Below are positions 1-8,332 of a stretch of 22,946 bases of DNA, piece by piece (within the stretch, counting starts at the first letter, position 1; each line of letters begins with the position of its first letter). The DNA is taken from positions 1 to 22,946 of the forward strand of contig JAZRVU010000116.1 in assembly GCA_045599305.1 (NCBI GenBank), written 5' to 3'. The DNA is from SIG588 sp045599305 (GTDB lineage: Bacteria; Bacillota; Clostridia; Oscillospirales; Acutalibacteraceae). The notes under the pieces are model-generated. The model worked only from the letters and a program-made list of their open reading frames with translations, was not told where the DNA came from and did not search any database. A program made the position numbers and the translations under genes.

Positions 1-168
1 TCCACCGATGCCCGGCTGATCCTGCAGTATTACGCGAAAAAGATCGGCGAAAGCGCTCTGAACACCGCCATGGCCGATGTGGACGGCAGCGGCACCGTCG
101 ATTCCACCGACGCCCGGTTGATCCTGCAACTCTACGCAAAGAAGATAGACAACTTCCCGAACGCGTGA
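1..168 (+). CDS. Dockerin type I module, C-terminal end of a truncated secreted protein
   Basis: The reading frame is open from base 1 and ends at TGA 166-168, giving 55 residues; the start lies outside the window. It shows two calcium-binding segments of a type I dockerin. The first is partial, from STDARLILQYYAKK. The second is complete, with DVDGSGTVDSTDARLIL followed by a matching helix. In the family such a tail binds a cohesin on a scaffoldin or cell-surface protein, so the missing upstream part is probably a secreted carbohydrate-active or other extracellular protein. The protein stops directly after the second repeat, as is normal. The module is clear; the catalytic identity of the protein cannot be known here. 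A strong terminator follows 60 bases later. Confidence 0.9.
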   Translation, partial: STDARLILQYYAKKIGESALNTAMADVDGSGTVDSTDARLILQLYAKKIDNFPNA

Positions 169-230
169 TTTTCCTTTGCAGGGGGATCAGCCCCCCGCCA
201 TTTCCAAACGCACAATGGCGTAATGACCAA

Positions 231-269
231 AGAGAGCCGGACCCCGATGGGGGGTCCGGCTCTCTTTTT
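231..269 (+). terminator. Rho-independent terminator after the dockerin gene
   Basis: A perfect 15-bp stem pairs 231-245 with 251-265 around a 5-base loop, and five T follow on the plus strand. On the minus strand only TTT follows, so it may also stop, less well, the operon that ends at 304. Confidence 0.9.
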
Positions 270-282
270 GCCTTTTTGATAT

Positions 283-299
283 GGGGGTATGTTTTCGCA
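283..299. repeat. Short repeat GGGGGTATGTTTTCGCA (copy 1 of 3)
   Basis: The same 17-mer recurs at 12916-12932 with one change and at 12938-12954 with two changes. In both places it lies directly beyond, or over, the stop codon of a minus-strand gene. With the flanking bases it can form a small GGGG/CCCC hairpin. Function unknown. Confidence 0.5.
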
Positions 300-303
300 C
301 CCC

Positions 304-1464
304 TTATTCTTCCGCGCTTTCTTCGCTCTTCGGGGCGGCCGCCTGTTGTTTGGCCCGCTCGCGGTAGGCGATGGCATCCGACACGAGCAGTTTGATCACG
401 GCGACGACCGGCACACCGATGAGCATACCGATGAAGCCGCCGATACCGCCGCCCACCGTGATGGCCAGCAGCACATAGATCGGCTCGATCCCCACCGACT
501 GCCCGAAGATGCGGGGCTGCAGCAGGTTCCCGTCGACCTGCTGCGTGACGATGACATACACGGCCAGAAACACCGCCATGCCCCAATGCCCGCCCAGCAC
601 CAGCACCAGCACGCTGATGGTGCCGCTGATGGTGGCGCCGAAATAGGGGATGAGGTTGGCCACGCCGATGAACACGGCAAAGGCCAGCGGATAGGGGATG
701 CCGGAAATGTACATGCCGGGAATGAGCAGGACGGTGACGCACAGCGCGTCAAGCAGCATGCTGTAGACATAGCGCGAGAAGATATCGGCCGCCAGCGTGC
801 AGTAGTGGCTGCAGCCCTGCACCACCCGGTCGGGGAGCAGCGCCTCCCCCACCCGCCGCACGGTATGCAGCAGTTTTTCGCGGCCGGAGAGCATATAGAC
901 CGAGATGATGACGCTGATGAACACGCTGAGCACCGAACTGGTCACGCTGACGATGCCGGAGATGTAGCCGATGATGTTCTCCACCGTCAGCCGCTCGCGC
1001 AGGAAGGAGTAGACATCGTCCAGCACCTTCTGTACGTCCACCGCGGCCAGCAGCCCGTCGCCGTCCCTGTGGGCGGCCACGAACTGGGTCACGCCGGCGT
1101 AATAACCGGGCATCGCTTTCACCAGGCCGGTAACGCCCTCCACCACCAACGGCACCACCACCGACACGGCCAGTGCCAACAGACCCGCCAGCGCCAGATA
1201 GACGATAATGATCGACCACACCCGTGCCGGACGGCTGATGAGACGCAGACGGCACTTTTTGAAGAGCCGCTCCAGCGCCGCCGAGGGGCGATAGAGCAGA
1301 AAGGCGAGCACGAAGCCGCCGATGAAGGGGCGCAGAATGCCGATCAGCCGGCCGCACCAGTTCCACAGCACATCCACGTTGTCGATCAGCTTATACGCCA
1401 CGATCACGGCGATGGCAAACAGCAGCGCCGGCCACCATCGTTTTTTGTTGGTCAGTCTTTTCAT
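304..1464 (-). CDS. AI-2E family transporter (YdgG/YtvI-type permease)
   Basis: This 386-residue integral membrane protein has the architecture of the AI-2E transporter family (PF01594). A short cationic N-terminus precedes two hydrophobic helices (about 12-60), then come a long amphipathic middle region and four to five helices near the C-terminus (about 180-370). The C-terminal half is rich in glycine, with GVANLIPYFGATISG and a following IVTQQVDGNLLQPRI stretch typical of the family. Members include the autoinducer-2 exporter TqsA and sporulation protein YtvI, but most have no proven substrate; Na+/H+ antiport has also been reported. It starts at ATG 1464 behind an AAAGGAT ribosome site. 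It is the last gene of the DUF2975-XRE-dus operon, 24 bases after dus. The family call is firm, the substrate unknown. Confidence 0.9.
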   Translation of the reverse strand: MKRLTNKKRWWPALLFAIAVIVAYKLIDNVDVLWNWCGRLIGILRPFIGGFVLAFLLYRPSAALERLFKKCRLRLISRPARVWSIIIVYLALAGLLALAVSVVVPLVVEGVTGLVKAMPGYYAGVTQFVAAHRDGDGLLAAVDVQKVLDDVYSFLRERLTVENIIGYISGIVSVTSSVLSVFISVIISVYMLSGREKLLHTVRRVGEALLPDRVVQGCSHYCTLAADIFSRYVYSMLLDALCVTVLLIPGMYISGIPYPLAFAVFIGVANLIPYFGATISGTISVLVLVLGGHWGMAVFLAVYVIVTQQVDGNLLQPRIFGQSVGIEPIYVLLAITVGGGIGGFIGMLIGVPVVAVIKLLVSDAIAYRERAKQQAAAPKSEESAEE

Positions 1465-1488
1465 GCCCGCATCCTTTCTTTGCTCCCG

Positions 1489-2481
1489 TTATTTACATTC
1501 CCCGGCGGCTTCTGCCGCACGGATCACCTGCTCGCACAAAGCGGCCAGATCATCGAGCGTTTCCAGCTCACTTGCCCTGGCGCGCATGGCCGCCGCCCCG
1601 CGCCAGCCGTGCATATACCACGCGGCGTGCTTGCGCGCCTCGCGCAGCGCCACCCGCTCGCCCTTCCACCCCGCGGCCGTTTTGGCCTGCCGGTAAAGGG
1701 TGGCCATCCGCACCGCCATCGGCGGGTCGGGCAAGATCCGCCCCTCGCCCAGATACGCCTCGATCTGGGCAAACACCCACGGTGCGCCCAGCGCCCCGCG
1801 CCCCACCATCAGCAGATCACAGCCGGTCTGCTCCAGCATGGCGGCCGCCGAGGCCGCGTCGGTCACATCGCCGTTGGCGATGACGGGGATGTGCAGTGCC
1901 TGCTTGACCGCGCGGATACCGCCCACGTCCACCGGCGGAGCGTACATCTGCTCCCGCGTGCGGCCGTGCACCGTCACCGCGGCGGCGCCGCCCGCCTCAC
2001 AGGCCTGCGCCACCTCTACGGCGTTCACCGTCTTTTGCGAATAGCCCAGCCGGATCTTGGCGGTGACCGGGCAGCCTGCCGCCGCCTTCACCGCCGCCAC
2101 CAGACGGCCGCACAGATCCGGGTCGCGCAGCAGCGCGCTGCCGCACCCGTTGCCCGCGATCTTGGGCGCGGGACAGCCCATGTTGATGTCGATCCAGTCG
2201 GGGTTCGCCGCCATGGCAAGGGTGGCCGCGCGGGCCATCGTGTCCGGCTCGTTGCCGAACAGCTGCACCGCCGAGGGGCGCTCCTCATCGTCCAGCTCCA
2301 GCAATTCCCCGCTTTTGCGGTCGCCGAAGCTCAGGCCCTTGCTGCTGACCATCTCGCTCACGGTGAAGGCCGCACCCCAGCCGCGGCAGATGCGGCGAAA
2401 CGCCCTGTCCGCCACCCCGGCCATCGGCGCCAGTGCCGCATGACCGGTCAGCTCGATCTGCCCGATCTTCATCCCGCTCAA
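1489..2481 (-). CDS. dusB: tRNA-dihydrouridine synthase (DusB-like)
   Basis: An FMN enzyme of 330 residues that uses NADPH to reduce uridine to dihydrouridine in the tRNA D-loop. A TIM barrel opens with APMAGVADRAFR (18-30), which binds FMN. The signature DINMGCPAPKI (98-108) carries the presumed catalytic Cys103. TAKIRLGY and VTVHGRTREQMY follow, then VIANGDV and LMVGRGALGAPW, which form the phosphate-binding end. Length is normal for DusB. The likely start is TTG at 2481: GGAGG at 2489-2493 lies 7 bases upstream. The next in-frame ATG at 2472 sits too far from that site. The TTG overlaps the TGA of the upstream regulator gene, so translation is probably coupled. The exact Dus subfamily (B versus a clostridial paralogue) is less certain than the enzyme class. 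Confidence 0.93.
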   Translation of the reverse strand: MSGMKIGQIELTGHAALAPMAGVADRAFRRICRGWGAAFTVSEMVSSKGLSFGDRKSGELLELDDEERPSAVQLFGNEPDTMARAATLAMAANPDWIDINMGCPAPKIAGNGCGSALLRDPDLCGRLVAAVKAAAGCPVTAKIRLGYSQKTVNAVEVAQACEAGGAAAVTVHGRTREQMYAPPVDVGGIRAVKQALHIPVIANGDVTDAASAAAMLEQTGCDLLMVGRGALGAPWVFAQIEAYLGEGRILPDPPMAVRMATLYRQAKTAAGWKGERVALREARKHAAWYMHGWRGAAAMRARASELETLDDLAALCEQVIRAAEAAGECK

Positions 2482-2705
2482 AGGTCATCCTCCTGCGCCA
2501 GGTCGGGCACGAATTCCAAAATATCGCCCGGCTGACAGTCGAGCGACCGGCAGATCGCCTCCAGTGTGGAAAAGCGCACCGCGCGCGCCCGGTTGTTCTT
2601 CAATATCGACAGGTTGGCCAGCGAAATGCCCACCTTTTCGGAAAGCTCGGTCAGCCCGATCTTCCGCTTTGCCATCATCACGTCCAGATTGATGACGATC
2701 GCCAT
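2478..2705 (-). CDS. Small Cro/CI-type (XRE) transcriptional regulator, YozG-like
   Basis: A 75-residue protein that is almost entirely one helix-turn-helix domain. GLTELSEKVGISLANLSILKN (about 17-37) is the HTH, and a short tail follows containing FSTLEAICRSLDCQPGDILEF. This matches small YozG-like regulators of Bacillota, which commonly sit next to DUF2975 membrane proteins, exactly as here. Start ATG 2705 has a perfect AGGAGG six bases upstream (2712-2717). It lies 30 bases after the DUF2975 gene and overlaps dus by 4 bases. The likely role is control of its own operon, possibly with the membrane partner relaying a signal; that part is inference. Confidence 0.9.
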   Translation of the reverse strand: MAIVINLDVMMAKRKIGLTELSEKVGISLANLSILKNNRARAVRFSTLEAICRSLDCQPGDILEFVPDLAQEDDL

Positions 2706-2735
2706 AGTATCCCTCCTCTGTTTTCCCGCCGTTTG

Positions 2736-3197
2736 TCAGATGGTCATGTCGTTTTCTTCCTTGTAGGCGACCGCCTGACGGAACAGTTCGGAAAACACCA
2801 GCAGGATCATTCCCACGATCACAAAGACCAGCAGCACCACGACCATGAAGATCTTGGTGACGAAGAAGGTGACGGCGGCATAGGCCACGCCCAGCGACAG
2901 ACATTCGATCCCCAGCACCCGCAGCCGCCGCACCGTGTCCGCACAGAAGGCGCGGCCGCGGTTGACATTGCGCATGATGCCGTGTGCCTGCCACAGCACC
3001 AGTTCGGCCACCACACCGGAGGCCAGCAGCACCGCCATATATTTTTCATAGAGAAACAGTTCTTCACCCGGGTGACGGCCGGTCACCAGCGGGATCGTCC
3101 ACGGCAGCGTGACCATCATCACCGGCGCCGCGGCCATCAAAACGATGAGCATGATGTCCACCACGCGGGACAGCCCGCCTTTTCCGATCAGTTTCAT
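2736..3197 (-). CDS. DUF2975 family membrane protein
   Basis: A 153-residue membrane protein with four predicted helices, roughly at 12-35, 50-68, 95-115 and 118-140. The spacing and the MRNVNRGRAFCADTVRRLRVLG connecting loop fit DUF2975 (PF11188). Function is unknown for the family. A Cro/CI gene of the YozG type directly downstream is a standard pairing and suggests a membrane protein/regulator module. It is the first gene of the four-gene minus operon. Start ATG 3197 has an AGAGGTG ribosome site about 10 bases upstream, and a near-consensus promoter lies 45-73 bases upstream. Confidence 0.8.
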   Translation of the reverse strand: MKLIGKGGLSRVVDIMLIVLMAAAPVMMVTLPWTIPLVTGRHPGEELFLYEKYMAVLLASGVVAELVLWQAHGIMRNVNRGRAFCADTVRRLRVLGIECLSLGVAYAAVTFFVTKIFMVVVLLVFVIVGMILLVFSELFRQAVAYKEENDMTI

Positions 3198-3241
3198 ATT
3201 GAAAGCACCTCTTGTTCACATGGATACTTACCTTATTATAC

Positions 3242-3270
3242 ATTATAATCCAACCGCCACCCGAGGTCAA
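3242..3270 (-). promoter_or_regulatory. Sigma-A promoter for the DUF2975-XRE-dus-permease operon
   Basis: On the minus strand TTGACC (3265-3270) and a perfect TATAAT (3242-3247) are separated by exactly 17 bases. The ribosome site and ATG of the DUF2975 gene follow. It is divergent from the helicase promoter at 3303. Confidence 0.88.
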
Positions 3271-3302
3271 GTGCCCGACGCCGAATTTTTTCATTTTATA
3301 TC

Positions 3303-3331
3303 TTGCGTGAATCCACGATCCGTGGTATACT
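3303..3331 (+). promoter_or_regulatory. Sigma-A promoter for the SNF2 helicase gene
   Basis: TTGCGT (3303-3308), a 17-base spacer and TATACT (3326-3331) precede GGAGG (3351-3355) and ATG 3364. It lies back to back with the promoter at 3242-3270, 32 bases away. Confidence 0.8.
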
Positions 3332-3363
3332 AAAGAGATCAAAAAGCAAGGGAGGCAGGCTCC

Positions 3364-6300
3364 ATGCTGTTCTCGCTCAGAAAGATCGCTGCGCTGGCCG
3401 CCAACCGGCAGGCCTATCTGCGCGGTATCGGCCTTTACGGCGCCGGTGCGGTGAGCGCGTTCACCAACCACGCCGAGGGCGGCGGCGACCACATGACCGC
3501 CGCCGTGACCGACCGGGCAACGGGCGGTGTGTATCCGGTGGAGATCGGCCTTTCGGCCGATGAGGCGGGCACATGGTTCCGCTGCGACTGCCGCAGCCGC
3601 GAGCAGGGCGCCTGCAAGCACGTGGTGGCGGCGCTGGCCTATAAGTATTACCACGACATGGTGCAGTCCCTGCCGGCCGACAGCGAGCCGCCCACCTCCG
3701 AGGCGGTGCGGCAGATGCTGGAGGGATACACCGAAAAGGCGCAGGCCGCCATCCGCGCCGCCGCCGTACCGGTGCGCTCCTCCCTCATTCCCGCACTGCA
3801 TCTCCACAGCACGCCGTCGCTCTCCTTTTCGGTGCAGGCCGCCAACGGCCGCGTCTATGTGGTGCGGGACGTGTCCCGCTTTGCCGCCCTGCTGCGCACC
3901 GGCAGCGAAGACGTCTACGGCACCGATACGGTGGTGCTGCATCATCCCACCGCTTTCGACGAAAAGAGCCGGCCGCTGCTGGCACTGGTCGAGGCCGCCG
4001 GTGACAGCACCCGGCGGGATATGCCCCTGTCGCCCGAACGGCTGGATCTCTTTTTCGATCTCTGCACAGGGCAGACTGTGGAAGTGGACGGGCGGCCGCT
4101 GCTCTTCAAAACGGGCGATCCGCCGATTACGCTGACCGTCACGGCCACCGACGACGGCGCCGTGCTCTCGGCGCCGCACCCCCGCTTCGCCGTAGGGGTC
4201 GGCCGACTCTACTATGCGGGCGAAGACGCGCTTTACGGCGCGACCACCAACGCCTCCGCCGCTTTGCACGGACTGCTTCAGGCGCTGTGGGATTCCGGCG
4301 GCAGTCTGCCGCTTTCCGCCCGGGAACTGGAGCGCTTTGTGGGAAATGTGCTGCCCGCGCTGGAGCCGTATGTCACTTTTGAGGGAGACGTCTCCCTGTT
4401 TGACCCCTACCGCCCCCGGCCGATGGAGGCGGCCCTGTATCTGGATCAGCCCGAGCCGGACACGGTCACGGCGCGGCTGGAATTCCATTACGCCGATCAG
4501 ATCTGCCTGCCGGGCAGCGATTCCGACGGAGTCGCCCGCGACTTTCTGGGCGAATGGCGGGTGCAGAGCGTGGTATCGCAGGAATTTCCCCGCCGGGACG
4601 AGACCTCCGGCCTGCTGCTGCGCCGGGGGGATGACGACTCCCTTTTTGAACTGCTCACCGACGGCCTTGCCGCGCTTTCCCGCGTGGCCACCGTCTATAT
4701 GAGCGACGCGTTCCGGCGTATCCGCATCACGCCGCCGCCCCGCATGGCCGTGGGGGTGCGGATGTCCTCCGGCCTGTTGGAGCTGGATCTCGACCTCGGC
4801 GGGCTCGACCGCGCGGAACTGGCCGCGCTGCTGGATTCCTACCGCCGGCGCAAGCGGTATCACCGGCTGAAAAACGGCTCTTTCTTCTCTCTTTCCGACC
4901 CGGCCCTGCTGGGGCTCACCCGATTGAGCGAGGGGCTCGGTGTCTCCGACCGCAAACTCGTCTCCGGCCGGATCACGGTCCCCGCCTTTCGCGCCCCGTT
5001 CGTGGACAAGGTGCTTTCCGAAAGCCGTGCGCTGGGTTACACGCGGGATGACACGGCGCGCTCGCTGCTGAAGACCATCAAAATGGTCGAGGACAGCGAC
5101 TTTACGCCGCCCGACACGCTGGTCGGCACGCTGCGCGGCTATCAGCGGGCGGGTTTTTGCTGGCTGCGCACCATGGAGACGCTGGGCTTCGGCGGCATTC
5201 TGGCCGACGACATGGGCCTGGGCAAAACGGTGCAGATGATCGCCCTGTTCCTGGACGCGCAGAAGCGCGGCATCACGCTGCCGTCTCTGGTGGTCTGCCC
5301 CGCTTCGCTGGTGCTCAACTGGGAAAGCGAACTGCACCGCTTCGCCCCCTCCCTTTCGGTGCGCACCGTCATCGGCGACAGCCTCACGCGGGAGGCGATC
5401 CTGCGCCGCATCGCGCCCGGCGACATCGTGATCACCTCCTATGATCTGCTCAAGCGCGATCTGGATCTGTATGCCGCGCACGAATTCCACTACCATGTGC
5501 TGGATGAGGCGCAGTATATCAAAAACCACAACACGCAAAACGCGCGGGCGGTGAAAGCCATCCGCAGCCGGCAGCGATTCGCCCTTTCCGGCACCCCGGT
5601 GGAAAACCGTCTGAGCGAACTGTGGAGCGTTTTCGATTTCCTGATGCCCGGCTTCCTGTTCTCCTATCCCCGTTTTCGCGAGCGGTATGAGCAGCCGGCC
5701 GTGCGGGACGGCGACCGCGAGGCGCTGACGACCCTTTCCCGGATGTGCGCGCCGTTTTTGCTCCGCCGCCTCAAGGCGGACGTGCTGCGCGAACTGCCCC
5801 CCAAGACCGAGACGGTGCGCTTTGTGCCGCTGGAGGACGTCCAGCAAAAGACGTATCTGGCCGCGGCGCTGAATATGCGGCAGGAACTGGCGGCACAGCC
5901 TACGGGAGAGCATACCCGCCTGCAGACGCTGACCATGCTCACCCGCCTGCGGCAGATCTGCTGCGACCCCTCCCTCTGCTTTGAAAATTACCGCGGCGGC
6001 TCCGCCAAGCTGGACGCCTGTGTCGAGCTGGCACGGGAGGCGGTGGAGGGCGGCCACCGGGTGCTGCTGTTTTCCCAGTTCACCTCCATGCTGGCCATTC
6101 TGGAAAAGCGGCTGCGGCAGGAGGGCATCGCCTATTTCCTGCTGCAAGGCTCCACGCCCAAGGAGCAGCGCGCCGCCATGGTGGAGTCGTTCAACCGCGG
6201 CGAGGGCGCCCCGGTGTTCCTGATCTCACTCAAGGCGGGCGGCACCGGCCTCAACCTCACCGCCGCCGACGTGGTCATCCACTACGACCCGTGGTGGAAT

Positions 6301-6513
6301 CTTTCGGTGCAGAATCAGGCCACCGACCGCGCCCACCGGATCGGTCAGCGCAAAGCGGTGCAGGTCTATAAATTCATCGCACAGGGCACGGTGGAGGAGA
6401 AGATCCTGCGCCTGCAGGAGAGCAAGCAGTCACTGGCCGACGCCGTGGTGCGCGCCGACACCTCCTCGCTGAGCGAGCTTTCGGACGAGGAACTGCTTTC
6501 GCTGCTGCTGTGA
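3364..6513 (+). CDS. SNF2-family helicase/translocase with N-terminal SWIM zinc finger
   Basis: A 1049-residue SF2 ATPase of the bacterial HepA/SNF2 type. The SWIM zinc finger is C74-x-C76 followed by C84-x-H86. The poorly conserved middle (about 100-550) fits the bacterial SNF2-associated region. The ATPase lobes follow, with Walker A MGLGKT (617-622), the DEAQ box (714-717), SGTPVENRLSELWSVFDF and LLRRLKADVLRELPPKTE. In the C-terminal lobe FSQFTSMLAILE, SLKAGGTGLNLT and NQATDRAHRIGQ (984-995) carry the arginine finger region. Such proteins translocate on double-stranded DNA and remodel protein-DNA complexes; some take part in transcription recycling or in defence. No nuclease or methylase partner is adjacent, so a housekeeping role is more likely here. 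It is monocistronic. Start ATG 3364 lies 8 bases after GGAGG. Confidence 0.95.
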   Translation: MLFSLRKIAALAANRQAYLRGIGLYGAGAVSAFTNHAEGGGDHMTAAVTDRATGGVYPVEIGLSADEAGTWFRCDCRSREQGACKHVVAALAYKYYHDMVQSLPADSEPPTSEAVRQMLEGYTEKAQAAIRAAAVPVRSSLIPALHLHSTPSLSFSVQAANGRVYVVRDVSRFAALLRTGSEDVYGTDTVVLHHPTAFDEKSRPLLALVEAAGDSTRRDMPLSPERLDLFFDLCTGQTVEVDGRPLLFKTGDPPITLTVTATDDGAVLSAPHPRFAVGVGRLYYAGEDALYGATTNASAALHGLLQALWDSGGSLPLSARELERFVGNVLPALEPYVTFEGDVSLFDPYRPRPMEAALYLDQPEPDTVTARLEFHYADQICLPGSDSDGVARDFLGEWRVQSVVSQEFPRRDETSGLLLRRGDDDSLFELLTDGLAALSRVATVYMSDAFRRIRITPPPRMAVGVRMSSGLLELDLDLGGLDRAELAALLDSYRRRKRYHRLKNGSFFSLSDPALLGLTRLSEGLGVSDRKLVSGRITVPAFRAPFVDKVLSESRALGYTRDDTARSLLKTIKMVEDSDFTPPDTLVGTLRGYQRAGFCWLRTMETLGFGGILADDMGLGKTVQMIALFLDAQKRGITLPSLVVCPASLVLNWESELHRFAPSLSVRTVIGDSLTREAILRRIAPGDIVITSYDLLKRDLDLYAAHEFHYHVLDEAQYIKNHNTQNARAVKAIRSRQRFALSGTPVENRLSELWSVFDFLMPGFLFSYPRFRERYEQPAVRDGDREALTTLSRMCAPFLLRRLKADVLRELPPKTETVRFVPLEDVQQKTYLAAALNMRQELAAQPTGEHTRLQTLTMLTRLRQICCDPSLCFENYRGGSAKLDACVELAREAVEGGHRVLLFSQFTSMLAILEKRLRQEGIAYFLLQGSTPKEQRAAMVESFNRGEGAPVFLISLKAGGTGLNLTAADVVIHYDPWWNLSVQNQATDRAHRIGQRKAVQVYKFIAQGTVEEKILRLQESKQSLADAVVRADTSSLSELSDEELLSLLL

Positions 6514-6566
6514 GCGACGGCGGTCACCCCAAGCCTCCAAAAGTGCCTATACACGATATACACGCA

Positions 6567-6602
6567 AAAACGCCGCCGTTTTTGGTCAAACGGCGGCGTT
6601 TT
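6567..6602. terminator. Bidirectional terminator between convergent genes
   Basis: AAAACGCCGCCGTTT pairs with AAACGGCGGCGTTTT around a short loop. T-rich ends on both strands serve the helicase gene (ending at 6513) and the minus-strand pair ending at 6639. Confidence 0.85.
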
Positions 6603-6638
6603 CTGTATAATTCCGCTTTGATTATCCTGTTTGTATAA

Positions 6639-7418
6639 TCACGGGGTAGGTTTTTGTAAGGCGTACAAAATGGCGTTGCCGCGTTTTCCGGCACGAAAGA
6701 TCACGTCGGTCGCCTCCAGCAGACGCAGCGCGCGGGAGAGCGCCATGCCCCGGTGCCCCAGCGCACGGGCGAACTCCTTGGCGGTGAACGGCTCCGGCAG
6801 AGCCGGCAGCAGTCCCGCCAGATCGTCGCGGCCGCGGATGTACACCTCCTCGGCCACCGCCAGCGGGCGGCGGTCGGCGCGGTGGGAGCCGCGCTTGCCG
6901 TCCCGGCTCCAACCGTCCTGCACACGGTACTCCTCCACATCCAGAAGCAGCACCCGCACCGTCAGCGGGCAGGCCGTCTCACAGGGCGGCAGCAGTTCCC
7001 GCAGCCAGTAGAGCTCCGGCAGCAGCTCGGCCGCCCGGCCGGTTTTGGGCGAACGGTGGAATTCGCCGCGCTCGCCGGTGGCCGGGTCGATCCAGCAGAG
7101 CCACTTTTTCCGTATGAGCGGCACCACCACCGTGACCGGCACCCGGTCGAGCAGATCGGCCACCTTATCCGCCAACGGGTAGAGACCGCAGGTCTGCACC
7201 TCGATCACCTGCTCGCCGTCGAAGATATCCGCCACATGACTGCCCACCGGCACCTCATGCCGGGAATCTTCCGGCTCCAGCCAGTATTTCAGCGTACTGT
7301 GCAGGGTGCGCTCGTTCAGGCGGCCGATCCCGTCTGCCGACAGGCGGGCACAGGCCGCGGCTTCGGCCGCAGCCAGATCGGCACTCTGCACGGGCGGCGT
7401 CGCCACGTTTGCACTCAC
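6639..7418 (-). CDS. Uncharacterised protein with restriction-endonuclease-like motif (DUF8091-like)
   Basis: A 259-residue soluble protein. The N-terminal core reads LHSTLKYWLEPE (39-50), HEVPVGSHVADIFDG (54-68), then VIEVQT (71-76). This is the D(n)-ExQ/K pattern of the PD-(D/E)xK nuclease fold, here D64 and E73-V-Q75. From memory it resembles clostridial DUF8091 proteins, a family with no known function. A middle part carries WIDPATGE and KTGRAAELLPELYWLR. The C-terminus (about 205-255) looks like a winged helix: FTAKEFARALGHRGMALSRALRLLE. A DNA-binding or nuclease role is inference only; lysine is replaced by glutamine in the motif. It starts at GTG 7418, overlapping the QueG-like gene by 4 bases, with GGAGG 9 bases upstream. 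Confidence 0.6.
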   Translation of the reverse strand: MSANVATPPVQSADLAAAEAAACARLSADGIGRLNERTLHSTLKYWLEPEDSRHEVPVGSHVADIFDGEQVIEVQTCGLYPLADKVADLLDRVPVTVVVPLIRKKWLCWIDPATGERGEFHRSPKTGRAAELLPELYWLRELLPPCETACPLTVRVLLLDVEEYRVQDGWSRDGKRGSHRADRRPLAVAEEVYIRGRDDLAGLLPALPEPFTAKEFARALGHRGMALSRALRLLEATDVIFRAGKRGNAILYALQKPTP

Positions 7419-8236
7419 CCGCCGTCGCCTCCCTCCAGAATATCCAGATTGCGGCGCAGCACGGCGGCGCCCCGCCAGCCGTACGCCTTTTCGCGCAGTG
7501 CCGGATCCTCTGCCATCTCGCGGGTGAGCAGGGGAACATACTCCGTAAAGCAGGGGTGTGGCGCGATTTTTGCTGTCCGATTTATCGGACAGACATCCTG
7601 GCAGGCATCACACCCCCAGCAAAGTCCGCCGGCGCGCAGCAGGGCTGTTTCCCGGTCAGTGAGCGTCCCCTTCTTCTGGGTGACGGCGGAAAGACAGCGG
7701 GCCGATTTGTCTGCCGCGCCCACACACGCTGCCGGGCAGGCGGCCGCGCACCGCCCGCAGGAGGGGCATTTTTCCGCTTTGCCGCCGGTGACAGTGAGCG
7801 GCCGGTCACATACCAGTTCGGCAATGAACACATAACTGCCGAAAGTGGGATTCAGTAACAGACCGTTCTGCCCCACGGTGCCCAGCCCGGCCAACGCGGC
7901 CGCGCGCACCTCCGGAATGGGCGAATTATCGCAAAACGGCACGAACTGCCCGGTGGGATCGGCCGCGCGCAGCGCCGCCGCCACCCGTTCCATCACCGAA
8001 AGTGCCGCCGCGTGATAGTCGTTCACGGACGCATAGCGGGAGAGGTTGCGGGGCTGCCCGACCTCGGGAAAGCGATAGGGAAACAGCGCCACCGCCACCG
8101 CGCAGGCGGCGGCGGGCAGCCGCACCGCCGCACGGCAGGGCAGAAGCTGCCCCGCAAGGGCGGCAAAATCGCATACGCCCCACGCCGTGATCCCGTTTTT
8201 CGCCATGGCGGCGGCCAAGACACTGTCCAATGCCAC
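7415..8236 (-). CDS. Short QueG-like 4Fe-4S protein (epoxyqueuosine-reductase-like)
   Basis: A 273-residue protein with the two-cluster ferredoxin domain of epoxyqueuosine reductase. The first cluster motif is C157-x2-C160-x2-C163-x3-C167, the second C206-x2-C209-x2-C212-x3-CP. Upstream lies the QueG active-site region D103NSPIPEVRAAALAGLGTVGQNG with the conserved aspartate. Classical QueG is longer (about 350-380 residues) and ends in HEAT-like repeats that grip tRNA; these are absent. It may therefore be a short clostridial paralogue acting on another substrate. Normal QueG completes queuosine synthesis using cobalamin. It starts at GTG 8236 with AAGGAG 8 bases upstream and is translationally coupled to the downstream nuclease-like gene. 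The Fe-S assignment is firm, the substrate not. Confidence 0.82.
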   Translation of the reverse strand: MALDSVLAAAMAKNGITAWGVCDFAALAGQLLPCRAAVRLPAAACAVAVALFPYRFPEVGQPRNLSRYASVNDYHAAALSVMERVAAALRAADPTGQFVPFCDNSPIPEVRAAALAGLGTVGQNGLLLNPTFGSYVFIAELVCDRPLTVTGGKAEKCPSCGRCAAACPAACVGAADKSARCLSAVTQKKGTLTDRETALLRAGGLCWGCDACQDVCPINRTAKIAPHPCFTEYVPLLTREMAEDPALREKAYGWRGAAVLRRNLDILEGGDGG

Positions 8237-8287
8237 TTTTCCTTCTCCTTTCCCTAATTTTCTATACCGCTTGTATATTTAGTGTAG

Positions 8288-8316
8288 ATTATAACCGATT
8301 ATCTAAAAATAACGAA
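8288..8316 (-). promoter_or_regulatory. Probable promoter for the QueG-like/nuclease-like pair
   Basis: A perfect TATAAT lies at 8288-8293 on the minus strand. A weak -35 (TTCGTT, 8311-8316) sits 17 bases upstream. The element lies between the thioesterase stop and the GTG at 8236. Confidence 0.5.
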
Positions 8317-8332
8317 TTGGTGCCCCCCTGTT

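Noticed and set aside
289..2535. Very long plus-strand open frame opposite the permease and dus genes
   Set aside because: It is rich in His, Arg, Asp and Gln, with no domain, and is an artefact of high GC on the strand opposite two clear genes.
3064..6147. Long minus-strand open frame (about 1000 residues) opposite the SNF2 helicase
   Set aside because: Low-complexity composition, no ribosome site, no homology-like motifs, and fully antisense to a convincing gene.
3364..8236. An anti-phage defence island built on the SNF2 helicase and nuclease-like protein
   Set aside because: They are on opposite strands, separated by a bidirectional terminator, with no methylase, DISARM or other known defence partners; composition matches the surrounding core.
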